The notes under the pieces are model-generated. The model did no database searches. It worked only from the letters and a program-made list of their open reading frames with translations, and had not been told where the DNA came from. A DNA stretch of 64,000 nt, taken from Papaver somniferum. Lineage: Eukaryota; Streptophyta; Magnoliopsida; Ranunculales; Papaveraceae. Positions 1 to 12,978 of this stretch are shown here, in pieces; the first letter of the stretch is position 1; every line of letters starts with the position of its first letter. Where the stretch lies: assembly GCF_003573695.1 (NCBI RefSeq), contig NC_039362.1, positions 5,122,088 through 5,186,087 on the forward strand, written 5' to 3'. A program made the position numbers and the translations under genes.

Positions 1-556
1 TTGTGGAAGCGACAGTAACGAGGATTTTCCATGTCCTCCTCAGTTGGTTCTCTCCTGACATATGGCAATTTGATTGCACCATCTTGGTTCCAGGCATCCA
101 GTAGTTCGAGCACTTTTCCAATGGGGAGAGGAAAGTCAGGTGCCTCTTGATCAGGAGTCTTTGTACGTTGTCCAGGGGCCTGTGCCTCTGGTTTGTCCTT
201 CTTTTGTGTCTTTGGAGGAGCTGAGGTATGCTTACTTGGAGGCTCGGCCTTGCGTTTGCTCCCTTCTGCAACAGCGTTTGTGGAGGGCTGCAGGTTGTAC
301 TGCTTGTTGATCAAACGTCTGCTTCCTCGAGTGTCTCGTGATTCTTCAGTCTTTGTAGGTTTTGCTCTTTCCAACAGAGCAGGTGCAGTAGTCGCCGATC
401 TCTTCGCAGCTTCGTGGAGCTCTGAGAAAGTCTGAAAACGAAGATTTTCCAGTAAAGCTCTATAGACCGGGATCATGTCATTGATGCATAAATCTACCAG
501 CTGCTGCTCCGTGACATTTGGATCATGGCAGTCCAGGGCCTGGACTCTGAATCTTT

Positions 557-1432
557 TCACGTAGTCATTGGGATTTTAACTAACCCTCTGAAACATTCTC
601 CCAATATCAGAGAGGTGACTTGTTCTGACACAAAGAAGTACTTCCTGTAGAAGGCGTGAATCATTTCTCCCCAATTGTTGATAGTATCTGGTGCGATGTT
701 GTTGTACCAGGTGTAGGCCCTGCCTTTCAAATATTTTGAAAACTCCTTGAGGCAAACGACATGGTTGTGTTCATGTTGTACCAAGGCTTCCAGGAAACGA
801 GAGACATGTTCTCGAGCATTGCCAGTTCCATCATACAGAGTGAAAGTCGGAGAAGTGTAACCTTTCGAAAGAGGGATCCATTGCGTAGCAGCAGGATATG
901 GAGGCTGGTGACGATGGACATGTGATGTCTTATCCTCTCCACGATTCTCCAAAAGGCGCTCAAAATCTTCCCGAGTAATGAAATTTGATGGCTCCTTTGC
1001 TGATGGATCGTCTGCGGCTTTTTGAACTTCTTCGTCATCCACCATATGAATTGGAACCACCTCAGGATCAGCATTTGAGGATTTCTCCTTTTCCTTTCCT
1101 TTTTATTGAGTTTTCTCTGACATCTTGTCAGTGAGAGTCTTCAGATAATTAAACAACTCTTTCTGTGTAGTAGCCATATCGGTTTGATTCTTTGCAAGAA
1201 TCTCTTGCACTTTGATGAGATCAGCAATGGTAGGTGGTGGGTTTCCTCTGACTTCCTCAGGGTGTCGGTTGAACAGAGGATGACCTTCCGTGTTAGCGTG
1301 AGAAGCAGTAACATCATCACCGCCAGTGCTAGAGGCCGGAATTATTTCCGGGTTATCCTCATTGTTGTTGTTGCTAGTGCTAGCGTCGTTTGCGTTGGAA
1401 CCTGTAACTAACCCAGACCTAAGACCAGCCAT
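557..1432 (-). pseudogene. gag of gypsy copy A, broken
   Basis: This gag starts with MAGLRSG at 1432, the same start as the intact copy at 25761. The N-terminal 109 codons end in a stop (TAA) where the intact copy reads a Gly codon. Reading resumes in frame 557-1060 with the conserved retrotransposon gag core (TFTLYDGTGNAREHVSRFLEAL, then GRAYTWYNNIAP and FYRKYFFVSEQ). A second TAA follows the FQRVS-like segment and the reading then shifts. Downstream sequence to position 1 is the gag-to-protease linker of the same family. A nucleocapsid zinc knuckle is not visible, as in the intact copy. Confidence 0.85.
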
Positions 1433-1489
1433 CTTGTGAAATTGTGAGATTGCAACCGAGAGATTAATCTCTCACTGTGGTTGCCAATC

Positions 1490-2889
1490 TGTAGATGGGA
1501 AAAAACGATTTTTATGGAATTTAAGAGTCGACCGTGTGGAGACTCCTTGAACCGAGCGAAATCTTGAACCTCACACAGATGCACTGCAAGAAGGGAGTGC
1601 TTTAAGTTCGAGAGATCAATCTGTAAGACCCCGTACTAAACGAAGAACAATGGTCGTTCCAGATTCAATTCGGTCACAAGAGAGGATGGTTTGATCTGTA
1701 GGAGGGAAGATGAGAAATGTGTGAGATCAATGGTGATCTGAGATTATAGGTGTGTTTTGAATTCAGCGTAAGAACGCTCTGAATAATTGAATTTCGCTCA
1801 ATTGAGAGTGATTGCTCAGACGATGAGTTCGTGTAGACGAAAGATTGTCTGTATGAATTTTCCGAGAAATTCCTTGTTTAAACTAATGTTCGAGTATTCA
1901 AATCTTGTCTTTTCAATCAGGATTCAGAGACATTTTATAATGACGGAGTTGAAAACACCATGATCCCGTGAAGTGTGACAGTTGCTGGAATCCGAGAGTG
2001 GGGAAGTGGGAAATCGTGTTAAAACCAGTTGCTCACCGTGCGGAGACTTGGTTAATTTTGCACCCACTACTTTGCTGACTCTTCCAACTGATTGCATGAC
2101 TTGCTCACATTCTCGTCGCGGGTGAACACACGTGTCGTAGACCGCCAGACCAAAACCCTAGTTAATATCCCCCATGTGACACGATTGATATCTCGTGATT
2201 GTGGAGTCAGTTAACGACTTTATGGGACGATGAGTCCATGTATTGCTGAGTTGAACATGATTTGCAAATGTTCTGAAACTCATGAAATTAAATATGTCTG
2301 CTGAGACGAGGTATTATTATGTTGATTACCTAAGACGAGCAAACTGTGTTGCTGAATTGTTGAATATTGATAGTTGAATCAATATTCTTGAATCTGAGCA
2401 AATATTGCTAATTCGAGCAAATATTGCCGGTTTGAGCGGATACTGTTCGTTTGATGAATTGTTGGTAGCAGGACCAAATAAAATATCAATTTAAGATATT
2501 GACTGTTGGGTCGAGTATAATAAATAAAAGTGTTGATCACGGGATCAACATAAAATTATTAGTATTTGAATCCGCTCAGAATCATGTTTTTGCAGAGTTC
2601 TGGATTCAAAATCCTAATTTTAATGAAATGATGATTTATTGAAAATCAACCACAGAACGAAGTAGGGACCAGCTACATGGGATGATGACTCCACCATGTA
2701 ACGCCCAGATGCTCGAATGAGAAAAATACCAAAGTCTCTTGAGGACCAGTTGGTGAAAGAATGATTAAATGCTAGTTTAATCATTTATTAAAATAAAGCT
2801 CGTGTGAGCGACAGACAACAAAACCTAGCCATAAAAAGATGAGGGACCAACCAAGAGGTCATGAGACCGGCTCTTGGTGGCCGTGGGAC
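1490..2889 (-). repeat. LTR of gypsy copy A (partial)
   Basis: About 1.4 kb is collinear with the gypsy LTRs at 14654 and 25819, starting at the conserved TGTAGATGGG end. The rest of the LTR, including the GC-rich modules and the TATA region, is missing. The right boundary at about 2889 falls at CGTGGGACC and passes directly into Copia LTR sequence (ATAGTTGAACC). Confidence 0.85.
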
Positions 2890-4804
2890 CATAGTTGAAC
2901 CCCAATCAGTCTCCCAACGATCCAAGGTATAGTTGTACTCCTACGCCTCTGATCCCAGCAGGATACTGCGCACTTGATTCCCTTAGTTGATCTCACCCAC
3001 AACCAAGAGTTGTTGTAACCCAAAATCACAGACTTGATAATAAACAGATATGTTTCACACAGAAAAGTCTATAAGAGGATAAATATGTCTCCCACGGATA
3101 AACCCTAGGTTTTGTTCCGTCTTTAGATATAAAATCAAGGTAACAAGAACCAATTAATAATCCGGTCTTATATTCCCGAAGAACATCCTAGATTAATCAA
3201 TCACCTCTCTACAATCCTTCCTGACTACACAAGAGGATTGTCGAGGAATCACAAACAGTGAGACGAAGATGTTTGTGACTTCTCTATCTTTCCTATCGGA
3301 GAACTCTCACGATCTGAAGTCAATCAATCGACTGTACTCGTACGATAGAAGATGCAAGTTCAGATCACACAACTACGATAAAGTAGTATCGGTTTGGCTT
3401 CACAATCCCAATGAAGTCTTTAAGTCCTTCACCTGATTTTAGAGAAGAAAATCAAAGGTTAATGGAGATCGACTCTAGCGGGCGCACTAGTAGCAGACGG
3501 ACGTGTGAGGATTAGTTTTTGCACAATGTTAGATGTCTCCTTTATATAGCCTTCAAATCAGGGTTTTGCCTTAGTTACAAAGCAATCCTTATTCACCGTT
3601 AGATGAAAACCTGATTTAGATTCAAGCTAATATTTCTCAACCGTTAGATCGAAAACTTAGCTTGTCACACACTTGAGTAGACGTTACCGGGTTCGTGAAA
3701 ACCATGCCCAAACGTGTACGTGTATGTTGGTTCAGCATAGTAACCCAAAAGGTTAACCATATAAGCATTTCATATTAACCTTGTTCTTCTTCACCATAAC
3801 TAGTTCAATTGACTCAAATGAACTAGTTAAAGAGTTGTTCAATTGCTATGGGATCTTATGTAACTACACAAGACACAATTGAAACAAAGATGATTCGATT
3901 CGATTGAATCGGCTCATGAACATTATAGCCACAGTTTGCATAAAGCATTCCATAGTAATTTAATGTTTCATGCTCAGAGCACATCTTTAGATCATAACCT
4001 CTTAAGTTCAAAAACAAGTTCGCGAACTTAAGTTAATCGGTTGAGTTTTCCAAACTCAGCAGAAATTCTCGGAAAGAGAACTTACGCCATTTCGCGGACT
4101 GGGTTCGCGGACTTAGTACACAAACGAGTTTTGGAAAATCCCAGCAGAAATTCTCGGTCGAGAACTTCCTTCAGTTCGCGGACTTGGCAAGCGAATTCCA
4201 CAATCCTCCTGATTTCTCTTGATCAACAAAGTTCGAAAACTTCGGTTCAAGGAATATATGGTTATGTAATCTAAACTCACATTTCAATCATTGAGACATT
4301 CTCAAAGGACGCTATGTAGACGTTATTCACAGACCGATTCACGTCAGAGAAATTCTCAAAGTGATTGAAACTTTTCATGACTTTCGTCACTAGGTGAAGA
4401 TAAACTTGATCAAAGAGAAACGCTTTACCAACACACGATTTCGAGATAAAAGATAATCAATGAATGCTCAGCTCGAAATGTCAAATATGTATGATCTAGT
4501 CTGTATAACATACGACTTTTGTCTCATAAGAAGTAGGAGATAGAAGAAATAGACTTTTGAGTGATAGATAAATTCAAGTCTCCACATACCTTTTTGTTGA
4601 TGAAGTTTCACGGTTCCTTGTATAGATATTCGTCGTTGTATGATGAATCGCCATGAAGTCCTTGAGCTCAACTACACTTTTCTATCCTAGTCCGAGACTT
4701 AGTTATGTAGGCTATAAATCAAGACTTATAGTTTTGATCACTAACATTGACAAACATGCTTGAGATAGCAACGCACGCGAGGTTGACCGAGCTATGCTCT
4801 AACA
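2890..4804 (-). repeat. 3' LTR of copy F1 (truncated)
   Basis: It matches the F-family LTR from ATAGTTGAACC to the terminal TGTTAGAGCATAGCTCGG (minus strand, starting at 4804). The promoter region is present: CTCCTTTATATAG around 3536-3549, a TATA box read on the minus strand. The end that should reach TTTTTCA is replaced by gypsy LTR sequence of copy A. Confidence 0.88.
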
Positions 4805-7800
4805 ATCTCCCCCTTTGTCAATTTTAGTGACAAAACTATTAATACATATGGAATACAAAAAAGATAAAATTTAGTGGCTCCTATTCCGTAGTCTAATCTT
4901 CAACGTTCCTTGAAATCTTCGTCCTTCCAAGTACTCCAATGATCCCAAAGGTTGTAAGTTCAGCACCATCGTTGTTGAAGATCCGTAGCTATAACAATGA
5001 GATAAATCGAGATTCTCGATCATTATTATACAGTGTCATAGTATTATTATATAACATCAAAGTCCAATTGTATCACGACTTTAACAATAATATTACGGTG
5101 ATATGTATCACTCCCCCTTAGTCAATACTCCATCTCGATCATGGAAACCACTCCCCCTTACACAATGATCCGAAAACCATATGTATTTGTAGTGTTAACT
5201 ACAATATTTCTCCTCCTTTTTGTCAATAAAATTGGCAAAAGTACAAGAATGGGATCATAATGAAATTTCCACAAGAGACATTTCATGACCAAAAGAAAAA
5301 ATACATATCAACTTAATTTAGATGCAATCTAATAGGCGAAGCTAACAGCATTCATCAAGGAGTTTTAAGATACAAGATAAGCCCTATAAAATTCCACAGC
5401 CGCACTCCCCACAAGATATTACCATTAAGCACAAGTTCAAAATAACTCTCCCCCATTTGATGTCATTCCCGAGAGAACAACAAGAGCGACCTTAATTTCT
5501 AAAGAAAAGAAGGATTTTATATTGGACACCAAAAACCATAGGAATGATTTTCTATATCCAAAGCTTAACCAAATTAACCACAAGTAAACCCATGATTAAT
5601 TCAATTGGAATACGCAACTAAATCAAACCACAAAAGTGATCAATTTAATTGAAAGTGCTCAACATAAGTAAACTCACGGAGCTACGACTAAGTCAATCAC
5701 ACGGAGATGACTAACTGATGTGGTTTTTCAAGTGGTAAATAAAGTTCGTTCAAAGACTTGTAGAGATCGATTTTAGACTTAATAAAAGAAAGAAAACACT
5801 AAAATAAAGAAAATATATTCACAAGATTGTCACGATAACGAGAGATACTAGGACTTCGGATTCCACCAATTCTCATGTTCATGTGGTTCAACTAATTATT
5901 CTAGACATTTATAGCTCCAAAGTTAAATTTTTATAGACTCTTCTTCTTTGCCAAGGTGGATGTTTAAGAGATTAATTGTAAATCACAAGCATAACGCATC
6001 AAAAGTATTAAGACTAAGCATACGTTATCAAATGAAATCACAACTAATTAGTGAATATCATAAAACAATTAAATCAAGTGCAAAAAGTCATACAAGAAAT
6101 AAGTAGAATTGCCACATGCATGAAAAATAGCTTCCTCCTTTGTCTCGGTGTTGGGTTTTAGCTCTTCATGGTGAAAACACGCTCAAAATAATAATCCATA
6201 GCTCAAAAAGGTATTTATTGAAGAAGAGGTATAAAGCAGTGTGTTTGTAACAGTTATAATTGTTACAGAACATACTGTTATAGAGAACCCTAACAAAACT
6301 GTAACGAACTCAGAATAATTGTTGGAAAAATTGTTACAAAGCTATTGAGTTTGAAAGTATAGGTCACGGTTTCTGCGACTATCCAACTGGGTCCTATGTT
6401 CTTCAGCTCGTCTTCTTCTTCACCAGCAGAGAAAATACTCTGCAACTTCTCCTGCAACTCCGACGTCTCCTCTGCTTCACCCCCAAACTCCCGATATTGA
6501 TTTCTGAGACTCCCCTCACCTTATATACCCCAACATGTCGATTTAATCTCCCCAAAATCTTCCAATATTTCTTTCTTCTTTTTCACGGTTAACTCACGAG
6601 AATAACTCCTCTGAATTTTCTTTACGCCTATCCAGCTGCCGAAACCTTACAATAATATCTACAAAACAAATCCCAGGTGATTGTATTCTGCACGTAACTT
6701 CCAAAAAATTACCAACGAGATCCCGATAACCTTTACTCTTTCCCTGTTTTTAAAGAAAGTCCGGTGAATAGATTAAACTTCCTTTTTACCGAAACCAACT
6801 TCATTACCTTTCCTGTTTCGGTTAAACAGGCCCATGCCAAGCCTTTCCCAGGTAAATTTCCGGTTGAATCACTCCCAAACCCGGTCCAATTAATCTCGCA
6901 GAAAAATGTTCTTTCCCTTTCTGTTCCGTGATTTTCTTCTTTTTCCACGTAGCCAAATCCACTACTAACCCTGGATAGATGAAAACAAACCCAATCCAGT
7001 CCAAATCCGGGTGAAAAAATCCAGCCAAATCCCTCAAATCCAATACTGATAATATCGCAGGTGCACTGAATTTTGAACTCGAGGTTTCCCGCTAAATTAT
7101 GTTCTTTGAAAATGAAGAAGAAAAGGAAGCCTCTTATCCAGCAGTCGGGTGCCAATAGTAGTTGCCATGGGGTTACCCCTTATCGACTGGGTGCCCCTTA
7201 TCCATTTGAGGGGTGCGAATAATAATTTTCTCCCACGAGCGCAAAAACCACTTTCCGAGCCAATTTTGTTGCAAATGCTTATTTCTCCAAAAACACCTAC
7301 AAACACATAAAATAATCAAATATATACAAAATCGAGAACTAACAATGCACATAATTGTGATCAAAATAGACACATAAATGTGTCTATCACTAACTTAACC
7401 GTTCAAATACTCAACATAAGGAAAACCTTACGGAATATATGACTACATTAACCAAAGAACATGATGGTGTAGCCTTTCATATACTCAACACAAGAACTTG
7501 TGGAATATATGAAAACTCAACTAGATTAATTACAAGAGAACCTATAATTAATCTAATTGGAATAAAAATAACCAAACTAACCACCGAAGTAATCAATTTA
7601 ATTATTTTGGGCTCAACATAAGAGAACTTATGGAACCCCGACTAAGTTCATCATAGAATATGACAACCTTCACCGTACATGTACTCGACATAAGAAAGAA
7701 AACTTATGGAGTACAAACTAAATAACCAAACTGGTTGATTGATTTAGTTCTTAATGCTCGACATATAGCATCTTATGGAACAACCAACAAAACCAAGGTA

Positions 7801-9452
7801 AATCGACCTAGTTATAAGGTGCTCAACATAAGACACACAATGGAGCCTTCACGGTAAAACATAATAAAATGGATCAATGAAGATCAATACCGTGGATAAC
7901 ATACAAGGATCTATTCTATTTTCCATCACTATTTGCATAACGACATAATAGACTTTATCTTTGTCACACAAAAGATTTTACCCTATTTTTCGTCAAATAA
8001 ATGACTGCATAGGAATAACTTTTGTATTTGTCAAAAGTCCATTCGTCCTTTCATCAATACGAATACCAATTTATGAACGACTTTACTTTTGACAGCATAT
8101 GGGACCTTCATGTTCACGGACGCAAACAATACATATCCCATAAACAATTGCAATATCACAAAATCATAAAGATTAATACTGCAATAATATCATCCTCCAA
8201 ATATTTTTAGAATTTAAAACAATAAACCTAAAAAATAATACGAAGATGAAAACGTAGGACATAGCTATGTGAAATCACAATAATGGCTATTCCAAACTCT
8301 AGTAATCCTTCTCAAAAACAAGAATAAATTCTCATAAGAAGTTTCCCAGGCATCAAGACAAACTCGTAATGAACATATAAGATGATTTGTCCTTAGAGAG
8401 TAGAATCAATCTTTTTCGCCCAGATTTATACCAAGAATAGCTACCAAAGGCATATAAAAAGATTTTCAAAGAAGAACATACAAAGTCATTAACGACCATG
8501 CACCAAAGTTCACATAAAATAATTGTGAACATTCAAGAATCCCATAGTAATGCGTACTACTTCCCATTCTTGAACTTCCTTCTTTGTGATTCACCAACAA
8601 CATTCTTGTAAAAGCTACAAATGAGCTTAGAAGAGTACTACTCCACGAATCCAAGTGCCTAAGTCCAAGAGAAGTGGAACAAGTGCAACGAAACTGAGCA
8701 AAATACTTAAAAACAAGAGTCGGGATAAATACAAATCTTAACTCATCCAAAGTTAAGGTTTCTCATCTCCATTTTGAATATAATTCTAAAAGAAAGAGAA
8801 TGCAAAAAGAATGAGGTCATTCCGAGTTCGGACGAAGAAATTACGGCCAAAACAAGCTTACCGAATATCGACGTCTACAGGAAAATATGCATACGGGTTT
8901 GCACATGAATTTTCCAAGTCCGCGAACTTGAGCCAAAGTTTGCGAACTTAAACCCCTGGATTTTGATTTTAAAAGATGTTATACATACTTGGTTTGTCTA
9001 CCATGAAGTCCAAACATCCCGAGCTATTATTTTCAAACCTACACATAAAAGAACCTTAAACCCAGATCAAGTTAGGTAGAAATGAACGATAATAAAGGTA
9101 CATGGATCATTATAAGTACTCAAACAAGTAATAAAAACATAAGACTTGCTCAAGTTTATAGACATACCTTTTTAGAAGAATCCATTTGAATTCTACGACC
9201 TTTCCGAACATAATCTGTGCGCCCCAGTTGTTGTGCTTCCCTCACCGTATACATAGCCGGGAATTTCTTGGTGATGATGCATTTTCAACACAAACAAGTT
9301 GTGTTGATGTGAACAATGTCTTGCTCACCATGGCACCAAGAAAGAGTTTCTTTCCAACAACTCTTAAATCTTGTAGTGTTGAGAAACACCCAAGGAACTG
9401 TTTTTATAAGTCTATCAAAGAACTTCAAGAGAACCCAAAAAGATTTGTGTTT
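4805..9452 (-). other. F1 internal non-coding 3' region with repeated purine tracts
   Basis: No credible gene is seen here. Adjacent to the 3' LTR, the minus strand reads GACAAAGGGGGAGAT, a polypurine tract placed as expected for second-strand priming. Similar tracts recur as pyrimidine runs on the plus strand near 5112, 5151, 5213 and 5451. The rest is AT-rich and contains repeated phrases of the type 'CTCAACATAAG...GGA'. It aligns with 33339-35100 of copy F2 apart from the solo LTR. Confidence 0.7.
5716..7389 (-). repeat. Solo LTR inserted in copy F1
   Basis: The interruption begins TGATGTGG and ends CTATCA, flanked on both sides by CTAAC (5711-5715 and 7390-7394). Copy F2 has the uninterrupted sequence with a single CTAAC near 34225, so this is a genuine insertion of 1674 bp. 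A TG...CA structure with a 5-bp duplication and no internal domain indicates a solo LTR. The minus strand starts TGATAGACACATTTATGTG, which resembles plant gypsy LTR starts, so I infer minus orientation. The longest open frame inside (140 codons on the minus strand) shows no recognisable domain. Confidence 0.8.
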
Positions 9453-10001
9453 CTAATTTCTTGTTTTCCAACTTATAAAAAACAGTTTCTGCAGATAGTT
9501 TTTAGTACTGCGAAGGGAAACTCTTTTGATAAAAAGAGACGTCTTAGATTCTTCATAAAAGAAGACAGTACTACTATCTTGATAAGAAGTATCAGGAATT
9601 GAGAAACGAATCAATTCATGCTTTGAGGTGATACACTCAGACGACTGAGATTTAAACTCCTCTTGTAATTCTTTTAGTTTATCACAACTACTTGGATTAT
9701 GCATAGGAGGAGCATTGCTCTCACTGATTAGTAAATCAATATCAACCTCAACATGAATATTATTCATCATAACTTGATTTAGCCTGTTAAGAGATTCTTG
9801 CTCTTTTTGGAGGTATAACTCAACATCATGAGATAAGCTCTCAAGCTTCTTTTCAAGCCCTGAAAACACTTCAAGAGATTTTAAACCCGGTGGAGGTTTA
9901 GATAGAATTTCTTCTATAGATTTTATTAAATCAGTCATGGAAGAGAATTCTGAAATCCCTGAATCTGGTGGTGCATTTATTGAGATAACACTACTATCCA
10001 T
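9453..10001 (-). CDS. Coiled-coil ORF of Copia copy F1, function unknown
   Basis: This ORF of 182 codons starts at the same position, just inside the primer site, as the gag of copy F2. Its first residues (MDSSVISINAPP) resemble F2 gag (MDRGAISINVPP), then similarity stops. The remainder is rich in Leu, Glu and Lys with heptad-like spacing (LEVFSGLEKKLESLSHDVELYL, and later KLKELQEEFKSQ), suggesting a coiled coil. There is no zinc knuckle and no gag core. It could be a gag remnant with a large internal deletion that has fused a more distal coiled-coil part to the gag start, or a replacement ORF. Whether it makes protein is unknown. Confidence 0.5.
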   Translation of the reverse strand: MDSSVISINAPPDSGISEFSSMTDLIKSIEEILSKPPPGLKSLEVFSGLEKKLESLSHDVELYLQKEQESLNRLNQVMMNNIHVEVDIDLLISESNAPPMHNPSSCDKLKELQEEFKSQSSECITSKHELIRFSIPDTSYQDSSTVFFYEESKTSLFIKRVSLRSTKNYLQKLFFISWKTRN

Positions 10002-10048
10002 AGAGTCAGATCGCTACAAACACACACTTGTAAGGTCTTAGTGTGTTT

Positions 10049-10064
10049 GCCTGCTCTGATATCA
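10049..10064 (-). other. Primer binding site of F1 (decayed initiator Met type)
   Basis: The minus strand reads TGATATCAGAGCAGGC directly inside the 5' LTR. It differs from the initiator-tRNA-Met complement (TGGTATCAGAGC) of copy F2 at one position, in the critical TGG. Confidence 0.75.
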
Positions 10065-10066
10065 AA

Positions 10067-12457
10067 TGAAAAAGCGGGGGTCTAACAACACCACCCAATA
10101 TTTCGCTTAGCAATCTGTATGGACAAACTCCAATATACTTTTTATGAGAATCAACTAGACAGTCAGACTCAATCAATAAAAAGATATATCAAAGAGTTTA
10201 TATCTCAATCTCTCGATTTGATCTTTACTCAAGCAAATAGAAATCTGTGAGTCTTTATCAAAGAGAGATAACTTGGACGGTACCAAAGACCAATATCCAA
10301 GGATCAATCAACTACAATCAACAACCAAAAGTTGGATTAGAGAAGTTGATGATCTTAACGCACAACCTGTATTATTTCAATTATATAAAATATAATGCGG
10401 AAAAGAAATAAAACAGACACCAGAAATTTTGTTAACAAGGAAACCGCAAATGCAGAAAAACCCTGGGACCTAGTCCAGATTGAATACACATTGTATTAAG
10501 CCGCTACAGACACTAGCCTACTGCAAACTAACTTCGGACTGGACTATAGTTGAACCCCAACAGTCCCCACCGATCCAAGGTACACTTTTACTCCTACGCC
10601 TCTGATCCCAGCAGGATACTTCGCACTTGATTCCCTTAGCTGATCTCACCCACAACCAAGAGTTGCTGTAACCCAAAATCATAGACTTGATAATAAAAAG
10701 ATCTGTCTCACCCAGAAAAGTCTATAAGAGGATAAATATGTCTCCCACGGATAAACCCTAGGTTTTGTTCCGTCTTTAGATATAAAATCAAGGTAACTGG
10801 AACCAATTGATAATCCGGTCTTATATTCCCGAAGAACAACCTAGATTAATCAATCACCTCTCTACAATCCTTCCTGACTACACAAGTGGATTGTCGAGGA
10901 ATCACAAACAGTGAGACGAAGATGTTTGTGACTTCTTTATCTTGCCTATCGGAGAAATCTCACGATCTCAAGTAAATCAATCGATTGTACTCGTACGATA
11001 GAAGATGCAAGATCAGATCACACAACTACGATAAAGTAATATCGGTCTAGCTTCACAATCCCAATGAAGTATTTAAGTCATTAACCTGATTTTAGAGAAG
11101 AAAATCAAAGGTTAATGGAGATCGACTCTAGTGGGCGCACTAGTAGCACACAGACGTGTGGGATTAGTTTTGCACAATGCTAGATGTCTCCTTTATATAG
11201 CCTTCAAATCAGGGTTTTGCCTTAGTTACAAAGCAATCCTTATTCACTTTTAGACGAAAACCTGATTTAGATTCAAGCTAATATTTCTCAACCGTTAGAT
11301 CGAAAACTTAGCTTGTCACACACACTTGGGTAGACGTTTACTGGGTTCGTGAAAACCATGCCCAAACGTGTACGTGTATGTTGGTTCAGCATAGTAACCC
11401 AAAAGGTTAACCATATGAGCATTTCATATTAACCTTGTTCTTCTTCACCATAACTAGTTCAATTGACTCAAATGAACTAGTTAAAGAGTTGTTCAATTGC
11501 TATGAGATCTTATGTAACTACACAAGACACAATTGAAACAAAGATGATTCGATTCGATTGAATCGGCTCATGAACATTATAGCCACGGTTTGCATAAAGA
11601 ATTCCTTAGTAATTTAATGTTTCATGTTCAGAGCACATCTTAGATCATAACCTCTTAAGTTCACAAACAAGTTCGCGGACTTAAGTTAATCGGTTGAGTT
11701 TTCCAAACTCAGCAGAAATTCTCGTAAAGAGAACTTCCGCCAGTTCGCGGACTGGGTTCGCGGACTTAGCGCACAAACGAGTTTTGGAAAATCCCAGCAT
11801 AAATTCTCGGTCGAGATCTTCCGTTAGTTCGCGGACTTGGCAAGAAAATTCCACAATCCTCCCGATTTCTCTTGATCTACAAAGTTCGAAAACTTCGGTT
11901 CAAGGAATACATGGTTATGTAATCTAAACTCACATTTCAATCATTGAGACATTCTCAGAGAACGCTATGTAGCCGTTATTCACAGACCGATTCACGTCAG
12001 AGCAATTGTCAAAGTGATTGAAACTTTTCATGACTTTCGTCACTAGGTGAAGATAAACTTGATCAAAGCGAAACGCTTTACCAACACACGATTTCGAGAT
12101 AAAAGATAAGCAATGAATGCTCAGCTCGAAATGTCAAGTGTGTATCATTTAGTCTATATAGCATACGACTTTTGTCTCATAAGAAGTAAGAGATAGAAGA
12201 GATAGACTTTTGAGTGATAGATAAGTTCAAGTCTCCACATACCTTTTTGTTGATGAAGTTCCACGGTTCCTTGTATATATCTTCGTCGTTGTACGATGAA
12301 TCGCCATGAAGTCCTTGAGCTCAACTACACTTTTATATCCTAGTCTGAGACTTAGCTATGTAGGCTAGAAATGAAGACTTATAGTTTTGATCACTAACAT
12401 TGACAAACATGCTTGAGATAGCAACGCATGCGAGGTTGACCGAGCTATGCTCTAACA
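10067..12457 (-). repeat. 5' LTR of copy F1
   Basis: Full-length LTR of 2391 bp; the minus strand starts TGTTAGAGCATAGCTCGG and ends TTTTTCA. A TATA box lies on the minus strand at about 11200 (plus strand CTCCTTTATATAG). Several copies of GTTCGCGGACTT and palindromic TTCTCGGTCGAGA occur between 11665 and 11845. Confidence 0.9.
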
Positions 12458-12978
12458 GAAACTATTATCAATAATGCACAACGTGGGTCTAATTCTTAGA
12501 TTACGGGTCATGTGCAGGTTTGATGTTAATTTAAAATTTGGTGGTACATATAAATAATATTTTTTTTTAATTTGAAATTTGGCGATACATAATAAATACT
12601 AATTTTTTTAAAATTTATTGTTGCTCCTTTTGCAAGCTTTTGTATTGGAGCAAGGGATGTCGAGGTATTACCACTACATAAAGGGATGAGGTCCTTCATA
12701 AGAATTTTGATGTGAATACATTCATATCTTAATTTTGTATTGGAAAAAGAACATTGAATATCTAAATCCAAATTCAAAAATTATTTTTCGACATCAGTTA
12801 ACACCATTAAGTTTTTCAAAAGACATCAAAATTTAGATGCTTTTAACTTAGGAAAGGATCAAATTCATTTGTGGTATTCTATGATTTATCTGGAAGCATA
12901 AATATTCAATTAATTTTGACAATGAACAATTTAGACCAGATCATTTCATTTTATTTTTGAAACAGTTTATATGTAAAT
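12458..12978. other. AT-rich sequence, nothing recognised
   Basis: This region flanks copy F1 on the right. It is AT-rich, with no coding domain and no RNA gene that I can see. Confidence 0.5.

Larger units (their letters stand above)
1..2889 (-). mobile_element. Ty3/gypsy copy A, truncated
   Basis: This is the minus-strand 5' part of the same family as the complete element at 14654-29016: LTR on the right, then a gag region running leftwards off the window edge. The LTR begins with TGTAGATGGG at 1490 and is cut at about 2889, where it joins a truncated Copia LTR. No target-site duplication can be read because both ends are missing. Gag is broken by stops, so the copy is dead. Confidence 0.85.
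2890..12457 (-). mobile_element. Copia (Sirevirus-like) copy F1, non-autonomous
   Basis: This is a minus-strand element: 5' LTR 10067-12457, internal 4805-10066, truncated 3' LTR 2890-4804. The LTR is the same family as at 30932 and 37445. The primer site and ORF lie next to the 5' LTR and purine tracts next to the 3' LTR. No pol domain (protease, integrase, RT or RNase H) can be read in the internal region. A 1.67-kb foreign solo LTR is inserted at 5716-7389. The 3' LTR has lost its last roughly 480 bp, so no target-site duplication can be checked. Confidence 0.85.

Noticed and set aside
6733..7155. 140-codon minus frame inside the solo LTR
   Set aside because: Low-complexity, Phe/Gly/Trp-rich composition, overlapping frames of similar length, no domain; looks like chance.
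8466..8750. 94-codon minus frame in the F1 internal region
   Set aside because: No recognisable domain and not conserved at the equivalent place in F2.
9186..9602. 138-codon plus-strand frame opposite the F1 ORF
   Set aside because: Overlaps the better supported minus-strand ORF and runs against the element orientation.
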